Source: a virus
DNA: 64,000 nucleotides
Virus record (IMG/VR): IMGVR_UViG_3300044535_000472
Location: 58,615-122,614 of that record
Reading direction: 5' to 3' (one strand)
In this document: positions 8,837-17,831 of the stretch, one piece after another
Layout: each line of letters begins with the position of its first letter
How positions within the stretch are numbered: position 1 is the first letter of the stretch
The notes under the pieces: model-generated
Told to the model about the DNA's origin: nothing
The model's input: the letters and a program-made list of their open reading frames with translations, nothing else
Databases searched by the model: none
Program-made: the position numbers and the translations under genes

Positions 8837-11512
8837 TTATTCTAGTTCATAACCAGCATTAATCAATGCTTGAATTTCCTCATCGCTTAAGTAGTAAGTA
8901 CCACCTTGTTGGTATTGACCACCCATTTCATAAGAACCACCAGATTGACTTCGTGGTCCTATATACTCATCTCTATCAAATCTATTAGCTACTCTATTAT
9001 ATCTATTTTCTAAACGTTCTTGTTGTCTTTCTTCTCTAGGAGATATACCTTGATTATCGTTATACCAAGTTTTTAAAGACATGTCTTTTTGTGCTAATCT
9101 ATCAAGTTTATTACCAATTTCTGTTAAACGATTTGTAGCCTTATCATTTCTAATATCGGATCTATAATTTTTAGCATTATAACCAGCAGGATTAAACTGT
9201 CTTGTCATAATAGGCGCTTCTACATTATTTATCTTAGATGAATTAAAAGTTGGTCCTTGTATAGTATCCCAACGAGATGCTCTATTACGTGCTTTATCAA
9301 TAAAGCTTTGATCATTAGGAGTAACTAGACTACCATCGTTATTATATTGCACATTACCTTGTCCAGGTTGATTAGCTCGGATTCTCATCTTATATCTATT
9401 AGGACCTTGTGTAATATCATAACGGTTAATGTTATTATCTTTAAACCAAGTATTATACTGAGCATTTGCACCAGGACCTGTAACAGGTGTACCAGGTACC
9501 GTAGTTCCAGCAGCACCGGCAGTTCCTTGTCCTTGACCCTGCATATTAATCATTTGCTGAGCCATAGCCTGATTAAATAATGCATTGATGTTACGTTTTG
9601 TTCTAAAACCAAACAAAGGTGTTTTAGTATAACCAGCTGCCATTGCTTGTAATAAACTTTGCATTGCTGGATTAAACTGATAACCACCTGCACCGCCTCC
9701 ACCTGTATTAGTATTGGTGTTAGTATTTGTACTATTTCCACCTGCAGCAGGAGTAGTAGGTTTTGCAGGAGATCCGTAATAGTCAGCAGTAATTTTATTT
9801 GTACTAACTGGATACTTTTTATTTAAAGCATCCATAGCTTTAGCACGCTTGTCTTCAATTGCTTGTAATGTTGCTGCATCTGCGTTGTTCAACATTGCAT
9901 TATCATACTCAGCTTCTGAATCTGCAATAAGAGTTTCTAACTCAGTATCATACTTAGTATCTCTTCCTCCAGCTACAGTATTTGTATTTAAATTTGTATA
10001 ACCCAATTGATTTGGATTATATCCATAATCATATGCCGTTTGTCTTGCTTGATTTACAAAAGCATTTATTTTAGTTTGATCCCCGCTAGCAATAAGTTTT
10101 CCTAACTCGGTATTATACCAAGTTTCAAAATCAGCTTCTGTTGTTTTAGCTGGTCTACCAATCTGGGCTCTAGGAATACCGCCATATTTTGCAGTAGTTG
10201 GTTGTTGTGATTTATTTATCATATCTTGTAGCTTTTGCATATTTTGATAAAATTCAGCATTAGTTTGTTTAGCTTTAGCAATAGGTTTTGAAAATGCATC
10301 TTGTGCAGAACTGTATAATCCTTGCATTAACTGAGAATTAGCTTGCTTAGCTTCATTAGGATCATACATTCCTGTGTAATAAGGGTTAAGAGGATTTTGA
10401 CCATCAAACCCAAACTCTTGAAAATCACTACCACTCATACCCATACCCATTTGAGCCATAGGCATTTCTTGCATCATTTCTTCTGGCATTTCTTGTTGAG
10501 CTTGCTCTTGACCTGCACCTTGAAGTTGCTGAACCACAGCATCTACAATTTGCATAGCTTGCTCTTCAGGGATACCCATCTCAATTAACTTTTGATCAAC
10601 CTCTTCAGGAGTAGCCCCTTGCTGTAAAGCTTGAGCTACCATTTGCATTAGTTGTTCTTGAGAGGTTTGCTCAGAAGTTTGTTGTGGAGCTTGCATTCCC
10701 ATTTGAGCAAATCCCATTTCTTCAGATTCGCTAAGTTGACCTTTACGCTTATTACCTAAAGCTTTTTGAATTACAGCATTAGCTGACATATCTCTTAGAT
10801 AATTCAAAAAGTTATTAGGCTTCTCATAATACTCATAGTTCTCAGTATTATCAGTAAGCTTTTCTGGTGTAAAAAAACCACCACCCTTTTGAGCAGTTGG
10901 TATTCCATAGTGACTACTATCCATTTTTATTGCATTTTGTATAGGAGATCCTGCCCCCATTTCATATTTAGGAAGATCTCCCATTTGTCCAAGTTGGTCC
11001 GTTGAACCGCCACCTTGAAATGCCATATAAAGCTGGCCGCCTTTTTTTGCTGTTGCCATAGGATTTGTGTATGCGCTATTTTGGTAGCCAGGTTCATATA
11101 CAGGAACTTTTTCATTAGGGAAATCTGTAAACTGCCCAGTTGAAGTAAGCCACGGATAAGATCCATATTTTTTCATTGATGAAGTTTGATAAAGATTAAA
11201 AGGGTCATTAAGATAATCCCTTTGAGTCTTCTTCATTCTATTTTGATCTTGGTAGTTAAGAGCCATTGTTGCTCCCGACACAAGACCATGTACAGTATCT
11301 CTTAGATAAGGATGATTATCAATAAATCCGCTCATGCCACCCTTAGGTTTTTTAAGCTTTATATTGAGATTGTTATGGAGATTGTCTAAATTAATATCAC
11401 CAGGTTGACTCAATTTAGCATAAGGATCATTAAGCTCAATAGTATTTGTGGAGTTATAGTCATCCCCAAGAACATCTTGCCACGGACCGCCTGTGTAATA
11501 CTTTTTTATCAT
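8837..11512 (-). CDS. Gln/Met/Asn-rich virion cargo protein, 891 aa
   Basis: Start MIKKYYTGGPWQDVLGDDYN. Residues about 260-360 are very rich in Gln, Met and Glu (QEQLMQMVAQALQQG, PEEMMQEMPMAQMGMGMS). Several Gly-Gly units recur: YYTGGPW at the start, AKKGGQLYMAFQGGGS, AQKGGGFF, AKYGGIPRAQIGR (about residue 450) and SGGSYEMGGQYQQGGTYY at the very C-terminus. A Gly/Asn/Thr-rich linker is present near residue 600. The composition looks disordered or fibrous. It is 11 bp upstream of the 864-aa gene and belongs to the same set. No known catalytic domain is recognised; role as packaged protein is inference. Confidence 0.65.
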   Translation of the reverse strand: MIKKYYTGGPWQDVLGDDYNSTNTIELNDPYAKLSQPGDINLDNLHNNLNIKLKKPKGGMSGFIDNHPYLRDTVHGLVSGATMALNYQDQNRMKKTQRDYLNDPFNLYQTSSMKKYGSYPWLTSTGQFTDFPNEKVPVYEPGYQNSAYTNPMATAKKGGQLYMAFQGGGSTDQLGQMGDLPKYEMGAGSPIQNAIKMDSSHYGIPTAQKGGGFFTPEKLTDNTENYEYYEKPNNFLNYLRDMSANAVIQKALGNKRKGQLSESEEMGFAQMGMQAPQQTSEQTSQEQLMQMVAQALQQGATPEEVDQKLIEMGIPEEQAMQIVDAVVQQLQGAGQEQAQQEMPEEMMQEMPMAQMGMGMSGSDFQEFGFDGQNPLNPYYTGMYDPNEAKQANSQLMQGLYSSAQDAFSKPIAKAKQTNAEFYQNMQKLQDMINKSQQPTTAKYGGIPRAQIGRPAKTTEADFETWYNTELGKLIASGDQTKINAFVNQARQTAYDYGYNPNQLGYTNLNTNTVAGGRDTKYDTELETLIADSEAEYDNAMLNNADAATLQAIEDKRAKAMDALNKKYPVSTNKITADYYGSPAKPTTPAAGGNSTNTNTNTNTGGGGAGGYQFNPAMQSLLQAMAAGYTKTPLFGFRTKRNINALFNQAMAQQMINMQGQGQGTAGAAGTTVPGTPVTGPGANAQYNTWFKDNNINRYDITQGPNRYKMRIRANQPGQGNVQYNNDGSLVTPNDQSFIDKARNRASRWDTIQGPTFNSSKINNVEAPIMTRQFNPAGYNAKNYRSDIRNDKATNRLTEIGNKLDRLAQKDMSLKTWYNDNQGISPREERQQERLENRYNRVANRFDRDEYIGPRSQSGGSYEMGGQYQQGGTYYLSDEEIQALINAGYELE

Positions 11513-11594
11513 ACCGCTAATATAGTCATTATAATATATAAGATACTGATTTCTTTAATAAATTCCTAGCTATCAAAGATTTAACTTTTTAAGT
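11513..11594 (-). promoter_or_regulatory. 82-bp gap with AT dyad
   Basis: AT-rich gap between two cargo genes. On the minus strand it contains AAACTTAAAAAGTT (11583-11596, running into the stop of the next gene upstream), matching the element at 6209-6223. No clear terminator T-tract follows it. Confidence 0.25.
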
Positions 11595-13553
11595 TTAGGT
11601 TTTTACAAATACATACTTACCATTGGTATCTGTAAGAATCTGGAAACCTTTATCTTTACGTGAACCTCCTTTCTTAAAACCAGCAGGATTTGGATTATTT
11701 ATATCTATTTCCCATTGTGGCTCAGTTAAGTCAAAATTTCCCCATATTCTACCAGAACCTTTTATTTCTTGCGGAAAACTATAGCCTTGAATATTACGGT
11801 TTAACTCATCAATATGTCTAGGGTATCTTCTTAAAGATGGGGATAAGCTTTTATCATAATTTTCTAAAAAGGTTCCTATACCTTTCTCATAGATACTAGG
11901 ATAGTCTACACCAAATTTTCCTATTTTTCTAATACTTGTACGATCATACATATCTGTAAAAGCTGATTCAGGTATTCCTGAAAGATCTACAACACCAACT
12001 TCACCTGTTGCAGGGTCAAACATAAAGTTGTTTGGATTTACCCAGTCTACAGATATGTCATTATCTTGTAAAAATTTCAATCTTTTTGAAGTATTTGCTA
12101 TTGACTGTGGTGTTAGTTTACTTCTAAATGTAGATAAACCTCCAGGACTTTCTAAGAATCGCATTAGAGGTTGACCTGAAACTTTATTTAACACTTGAAC
12201 AGCAACACCTGGTGTACTTATTTTTGAAACTTGTGTTCTAAAATCAGGAAATACATGAGAAACCTTAGGTAATCCTAAATATGAATCTGCAGAAGATTGT
12301 CCTAATAGACCAAGTTTATCAAAAGTTTCTTGCGTTTCCCAAGGCATTAAGTTACCAACTTTTAAAACTTCAGTTTCACTACCTACAATTGGTAGCACTT
12401 TTCCAAAATAACCAGAAGCCGCATTTTGAAATGAGTTAACGTCAATAGGATAGCGAAGTTTATTCACTGCCTTTTGTAAATACTTATTTTGCAAATTAGC
12501 TATAACATCTATATCAAACGTATTTAGATGATTTCGTGCATTTTTAACTTTTTCTATATACGGTTGTAGATCAATAGTTTCTCCATCAAACTTAGCCATT
12601 CTCGCATTTTGCAACTGATACTCATGAAAATTAAAATCATCTAATGCATCTTTGTACTCAGGTGAGCTTTTAACTTGATAAACTTCATCTTGAAGCTGCT
12701 TACTCCAACGTCTTACATCCCACTCTTTAATGTTTTTAGGATTTGTAAACATACCATTACCATACACATAGTCTAAAAACTTTTGGGTTTTTTCTTTATC
12801 GTATAGTGAACTCTGTTTACTAGAAAGCTTTGGTTCAAAAAGTATATTCTTTACTTCTCCCGTTCTTGTAATAACACTTTTTCCAGCACTCTTTAATAAG
12901 GGTGAAGCAGCCCTTGCAACAGGAACTGCTGCGGCTAAATCTAAATAATTTCCTAGTGCTTCTCCACTATATCTTGGATCAAATAAACCTAATGTATTTG
13001 TTAAACCATATTCTAACGGATTATCAACAAATTTTTCTACTTGTCTACCACCAGCATTTATTACAAAAGCAGGTATACCAGCAGCCATATCTACCACTGA
13101 AGTCATTGGTGATCCTACACCATACCCTTCATAAGGATTATGCATTCCTAGTGATCCACTTGGAATATCGTAACCTCTGTTAACAGCAGCTATAGTTTCC
13201 ATAGGATGGCTTACAGCTGTCCAGGCACGTCTTGCAAATTTTTCAGCATCGCTTCTAGTATCTGCCGTAAGTACATCTTGACGTTTTAATGCTTCTGGTA
13301 AAGCATCATACGCTTCCTGCGCTTTAGCTTCTTCTATAATCTGTTTACCACTTTTATCTTTCCATGTGTCAGGAGCTTTAGGCATATTAGTAGGTCTAGT
13401 AGATTCTGCTACAACAGGTTGCGTTTTAACTTCCCTTATATCCCCTACAAGATTTTGTGTGGGTGCTACTTTCATTTCACGTCTAAGGAAATCTCTCCAG
13501 TCTGGAATATTAGTTTGTGCCTTAGGTAATGATTTTATTTTAACTTTTCTCAT
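11595..13553 (-). CDS. Virion cargo protein with KIKSLPKAQ tag and kinase-like motif, 652 aa
   Basis: Start MRKVKIKSLPKAQTN, the clearest version of the tag shared with the 17831 gene. A short hydrophobic, Gly/Ala-containing segment (about residues 130-170) precedes a helical middle part. Around residues 400-520 the order resembles the core of protein-kinase or aminoglycoside-kinase folds: VAVQVLNKVSG, then a helix, then DISVDWVNPNNFMFDP and GEVGVVDLS. This looks like a catalytic-loop D-x(4-5)-N and a following D-L/F-S. The resemblance is short and by eye. The C-terminus has FKKGGSRKDKGF, another Gly-Gly unit. It ends 6 bp from the next gene. It could be an injected effector, or a structural relic with no activity. 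Confidence 0.6.
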   Translation of the reverse strand: MRKVKIKSLPKAQTNIPDWRDFLRREMKVAPTQNLVGDIREVKTQPVVAESTRPTNMPKAPDTWKDKSGKQIIEEAKAQEAYDALPEALKRQDVLTADTRSDAEKFARRAWTAVSHPMETIAAVNRGYDIPSGSLGMHNPYEGYGVGSPMTSVVDMAAGIPAFVINAGGRQVEKFVDNPLEYGLTNTLGLFDPRYSGEALGNYLDLAAAVPVARAASPLLKSAGKSVITRTGEVKNILFEPKLSSKQSSLYDKEKTQKFLDYVYGNGMFTNPKNIKEWDVRRWSKQLQDEVYQVKSSPEYKDALDDFNFHEYQLQNARMAKFDGETIDLQPYIEKVKNARNHLNTFDIDVIANLQNKYLQKAVNKLRYPIDVNSFQNAASGYFGKVLPIVGSETEVLKVGNLMPWETQETFDKLGLLGQSSADSYLGLPKVSHVFPDFRTQVSKISTPGVAVQVLNKVSGQPLMRFLESPGGLSTFRSKLTPQSIANTSKRLKFLQDNDISVDWVNPNNFMFDPATGEVGVVDLSGIPESAFTDMYDRTSIRKIGKFGVDYPSIYEKGIGTFLENYDKSLSPSLRRYPRHIDELNRNIQGYSFPQEIKGSGRIWGNFDLTEPQWEIDINNPNPAGFKKGGSRKDKGFQILTDTNGKYVFVKT

Positions 13554-13559
13554 TCTAAG

Positions 13560-16500
13560 TTATTTTAAATTGTCCAATACGCTTCTTGTATATTTATTTC
13601 TTTCACCCAATGGGACTAGCACCCCATCTTTTTTCACATTTCGTATATAGTTCTTAAGCATCTTTTCATAAGCTTGTTTTTTTACAGTAGCATCTTTTGT
13701 TGTAGAATACTGATTTGCTGCTCCAAAAAAGTTAGGATATTCTTCTATAGGAAGACCATTATAAACAAAGTCTAATGCAAGTACTTTTAAATCAGGATGT
13801 AACTTATCAAAAGAACCTTTTCCAAATTTTGTTTCATACTGCTCTAATGTGCGATCAAGATGTTCTTCTGCATCATTACGCATTAACGCAATAGCCTCAT
13901 CTTTAGTAAGCCCTTTAGAATATCTGTTAGTTTTAACATCATCATCTGTTAGCTTATGACCATAACCTATTGTATCATTACCACCTTCTTCAGATGCATA
14001 CTGATAATATCTTCCATCTTTTAAACCTTTATTAACACCATTTTCTTGTTGCATCAATCGTGTATAGTAATCTTCAGGTATTTTAAATCTCACAGGTTTT
14101 GGTTTATCAAAGGCATTCATCACTTGATTATATTGATCTAATAAAGTTGGTGTTGGTTGTGGGAGAATTCCCATCTTTTGCATTTGATCAAAAACATCTG
14201 GTGTTTCTGGTGCGGGCTTATAACCATATTGCTGCATCATATTAATAATGCCACCTCCATCTTGTTTTCTTTCTATATAGCGCATTCTTTGCAGCTCAGG
14301 ATCAAATACTAAGTTTTGATTTTTACCTCCCCAGTTACGGTCATTGCTCAACATAAAGTCCTTATACTCCATCCAACCGGTATCTCCAGGATGGGATTCT
14401 CCCGGTATATGAGACTTTAACCAAACACCTGTATCAGGATTAGTACTAAAGCCATGATACATATTATCATAGGGATCTGGCTGCCAGTGTGGATTCATTT
14501 CTAAAGCTTGCTCAAAATTCTCAGGTTTTCCTAAAGCATTCCACATGTTATAGTGATCATATTGTCTAGGGTTACCATATTGCCACTTGGAGTCAGGTCT
14601 TCTATTTTCAGGCGCTGTTTCACTGTAACATAAAAAATCTTCATAGTCATCCGGCAAGCCACCACCAGTTTGAGCTTGATCTAAATATAACTCGAAATCA
14701 CCTTCATCAAACATTTCATCATCTACAATAATATCTTGAAATGCTCTATTTCTATTTGCAAGTATTTCTTCTTCTGTAGATCCTCCAGCTTGTTTTACCT
14801 TTTTAAATCTTTTATCATTAGGATCAAATGGTGCAGCATCATTTGTATTCCAAATTCTACCATACCATGTATTGTAATATGCATCTGATGGAGTACCATC
14901 GGGTTTAAGATCTATGTTTTGATAATAGAAATCACGACCCTTATTTAATAACTGACGTCTATCATTTACTGAAAGTTTATTAATAGCGGGTGCATATTGT
15001 TGCCACAATTTATCTAGCTCTGCCAACTTTGCCGCTACGGCTTTTTTATCAGCCTTAGCTCCATAATAGTCAATATTAAAACTACCTCTATTAGGTAATC
15101 CAGATTGACCTATGCTTTTTAAATATTGATCTAATTGATATATTCTAGGATCTCTACCAGTATTATATATAAAATCAACAGCTTCAGTTTGCTCTGCTGG
15201 AGTAGTATAGTAAGGTTGTGCGATTGGTAAAACATTAGTCATCATCCAATTTATAGCATCATCCCTTTTAGGATTAGTACCTAGTAAAGGATTTCCATAA
15301 TCAGTTAAACCTGTACCATCACGTCTTCCTCTTGCATATTCGTAATCTGCAATTTTACCTATACCTGTTTTTATATCACCAATTAGTTGAGCCTTTGGTA
15401 ATGATTTTATTTTTATTTGTTTAAGACTTGGTATAGATATATCACCACCTTTTTGCTTTCTAGTATATCTAGCGCTACCCGTTCCCATATGAGCTCTAGA
15501 TGTATTTTGCCATATCTCAGGAGTAACTCTATCAGTCCTAATTACATCAAATATTTTTTCTCCTGGTTGACCTTTAAAAGCATAATGTGAAAATGGATCT
15601 AACTCTCCAAATGCGTTTTGTGCAAAACCACGATAAACTTTTGGATCTAAAAACATTTCTTTAAGAACTACTTTTAACGGAGCAAGCTCAGGCTTAATAT
15701 CATAGTAAGCTCTCATAAAATCATAGTAAGACATTTTAGCATAATCTAATAAGTTAGGGCTATCTTTAAACACAAGATCATCTTCTCCAGGTGTCCAACT
15801 CATAGAACGGCTTTTGTCATAATCAGCTGCCAGTACCCCTCTTCTGTTTTTGGGATTTGTTGCTTTTGCCAAAGCATCTTTCTTATTTCTAAATTTTCTT
15901 TGCATTGGCCACGCATCGGTCTGCGCTTTTCTATATACATCATCAAGACCTTGAGTTAACCTATGTTGTTTCATAGGATCTTTTGTAACATATACAAAAT
16001 CTCTAATAGATGTTGGTAATCTTTTTTGATAGTCATTTGCTACAATACCTGTTCCATATGGGGAACCCCTAAATCCATAGTTAATTGGATATTCATTTGC
16101 TGATATCCAATCTAGTCTATTTGATGATGAGAAATCTGTAGGACGTCTTAAAGTAACAGAATAGCCATCGCCATAAGTATAACCCTCGGCATTAGGTTTA
16201 GAGTTTGATACGTATAGTGCATGTTCCCCTTTCTTTAAACCATATCTACCATATCCAGTTTCTCCTGGTATGTGGGATGCCATATACTCTGCAGCAGCTT
16301 GAGGATTTGTTTCATAGTTAATCCCCTGCGCTTCTAACTCTTTAATTAATTTACTCCAAGCATTTTCTTCACCGAGCCATCTACCACTAAGAGTTTCTTT
16401 AACTTTAGGCCAATTGGTACTAACACCTCTTACAAAAGTGTTATGCCTATTTAACAAACCTCTAAAAGTCATGTCAGTAAGCATATCTGATTTTGCAACT

Positions 16501-17831
16501 CTTTGTATATCAGGTATATTATATCCATACTGTTTTGCCCAATGCTGTAAATTTTGAAGATCTTTAAATCTTCTTCCTGTGCTTCCAATTGCTCCAATAT
16601 TTTTTACCGCATTTAAATCTGAAGATAAATTTTTAGCTCCTAGAAAGTTTAACGCATTGAGACCTCCTTCAAATGCTACATCTCTCCAGTCTCCTTCTCC
16701 AGCATTATATCTAGATACAGCTTGTCTAAAGTCAGATTCTGGATTTAAAAAATTATAAGTACCTACAGCTTGAAATGCTGGATTAACGACATTACCCAGT
16801 GTAACACCAGTACCTAATAACTCCAAACCTAATGTACTAGCAATAGCTGGAGCAGCTGCATATAATCCTACTGCAGCATCTAAAGGTCCAACTGTTGTAT
16901 TTGTTGTACCAAGCATGTTTGCTTTCTGCTGAGAATCTTGCTTATGTTGTTGATAAGCAGAAAATTTTCTACTAAACTCGGTACTATTAATAGCTTTATC
17001 GGCCTGATCTAAAATGTATTTTTTATCTTTTAACTTAGAATTTAATTTCTTTTTTTCTTTTTCATTTTTTGAAAAAGATATATCAAAAGTCAGTTGACCT
17101 ATTTCGTCTTCTATTTTTTGTTTATTGTATGATGCATTTAAATAATCAGTTATGTCTGCATCACTTATTTCACTATTAGTAATATCTTCAGGACTCCATA
17201 AACTCATTCCTCCTATTTTTGGACCTGTACCAAAGCGACTTGTATATGCTGCTTTAGCATAACCAGTTTCTGGATTTACACTTTCTAAATCTTCTTGACT
17301 AGGTGTAGTAAGATGTTTTGCAAAACGTTCTTTTTTCTCCTGCTCTAAAACTTCTTTAGATGGTTGCTTATAATTAGCATCCATCCAGTTTGCAATCTCT
17401 TTACCTCTTTCTAAATTATTCTTATTCTGAGCTGCTGTATTATATGCCCAATTTGCATTTCTATATTCATCTACTGAGTTCCATCCTGCTACCTGTGCTC
17501 TTCTGTTAAGCTCCATATTCTCAGCAGGACTTAAATTAACATCATAGCTAGAATTAAATTGACCTGTAGTTTGGGCTTTTGGTAAAGTCTTTATTTTAAC
17601 TCTTTTAAGATTTGGCATAGAGGTATTACCACCATAAGCCATCATAGGTATTTCATATACGGCAGTACCAGGAAATGTATAGTTACCTCCAGGCTGCATC
17701 ATTTTAGTATTACCTAAATTATCAATACCCAATACAGGGTATGGTACACCCTTCATTGTTATATCACCACTTGGAATAATAGTATCCTCACCAGGATATT
17801 TCCATTGTCCATATTTACTTACTTTAGCCAT
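13560..17831 (-). CDS. Cargo polyprotein with C-terminal lysozyme, 1423 aa
   Basis: At least four units can be read. Residues 1-68 (WKYPGEDTIIPSGDITMKG ... MAYGG) form a small domain ending in Gly-Gly. GG67-68 is followed after seven residues by KRVKIKTLPKAQ (76-87), and GG795-796 after seven residues by KQIKIKSLPKAQ (804-815), so two units begin in the same way. After the second tag comes a domain with VDFIYNTGRDPRIYQLDQYL, then a Trp/Tyr/His-rich domain (NMYHGFSTNPDTGVWLKS), and at about 1255-1423 a phage lysozyme-like domain (QQENG, then NDTIGYGHKL). The last would cut peptidoglycan, probably from the virion during entry or as endolysin. No signal peptide. The stop lies 6 bp before the 652-aa gene; ATG at 17831 overlaps the end of the muzzle gene by 1 bp. 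Confidence 0.8.
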   Translation of the reverse strand: MAKVSKYGQWKYPGEDTIIPSGDITMKGVPYPVLGIDNLGNTKMMQPGGNYTFPGTAVYEIPMMAYGGNTSMPNLKRVKIKTLPKAQTTGQFNSSYDVNLSPAENMELNRRAQVAGWNSVDEYRNANWAYNTAAQNKNNLERGKEIANWMDANYKQPSKEVLEQEKKERFAKHLTTPSQEDLESVNPETGYAKAAYTSRFGTGPKIGGMSLWSPEDITNSEISDADITDYLNASYNKQKIEDEIGQLTFDISFSKNEKEKKKLNSKLKDKKYILDQADKAINSTEFSRKFSAYQQHKQDSQQKANMLGTTNTTVGPLDAAVGLYAAAPAIASTLGLELLGTGVTLGNVVNPAFQAVGTYNFLNPESDFRQAVSRYNAGEGDWRDVAFEGGLNALNFLGAKNLSSDLNAVKNIGAIGSTGRRFKDLQNLQHWAKQYGYNIPDIQRVAKSDMLTDMTFRGLLNRHNTFVRGVSTNWPKVKETLSGRWLGEENAWSKLIKELEAQGINYETNPQAAAEYMASHIPGETGYGRYGLKKGEHALYVSNSKPNAEGYTYGDGYSVTLRRPTDFSSSNRLDWISANEYPINYGFRGSPYGTGIVANDYQKRLPTSIRDFVYVTKDPMKQHRLTQGLDDVYRKAQTDAWPMQRKFRNKKDALAKATNPKNRRGVLAADYDKSRSMSWTPGEDDLVFKDSPNLLDYAKMSYYDFMRAYYDIKPELAPLKVVLKEMFLDPKVYRGFAQNAFGELDPFSHYAFKGQPGEKIFDVIRTDRVTPEIWQNTSRAHMGTGSARYTRKQKGGDISIPSLKQIKIKSLPKAQLIGDIKTGIGKIADYEYARGRRDGTGLTDYGNPLLGTNPKRDDAINWMMTNVLPIAQPYYTTPAEQTEAVDFIYNTGRDPRIYQLDQYLKSIGQSGLPNRGSFNIDYYGAKADKKAVAAKLAELDKLWQQYAPAINKLSVNDRRQLLNKGRDFYYQNIDLKPDGTPSDAYYNTWYGRIWNTNDAAPFDPNDKRFKKVKQAGGSTEEEILANRNRAFQDIIVDDEMFDEGDFELYLDQAQTGGGLPDDYEDFLCYSETAPENRRPDSKWQYGNPRQYDHYNMWNALGKPENFEQALEMNPHWQPDPYDNMYHGFSTNPDTGVWLKSHIPGESHPGDTGWMEYKDFMLSNDRNWGGKNQNLVFDPELQRMRYIERKQDGGGIINMMQQYGYKPAPETPDVFDQMQKMGILPQPTPTLLDQYNQVMNAFDKPKPVRFKIPEDYYTRLMQQENGVNKGLKDGRYYQYASEEGGNDTIGYGHKLTDDDVKTNRYSKGLTKDEAIALMRNDAEEHLDRTLEQYETKFGKGSFDKLHPDLKVLALDFVYNGLPIEEYPNFFGAANQYSTTKDATVKKQAYEKMLKNYIRNVKKDGVLVPLGERNKYTRSVLDNLK

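Noticed and set aside
12902-13650. Plus-strand frames opposite the 652-aa gene
   Set aside because: Leu/Gln-rich shadows of the minus-strand coding sequence, no independent support.
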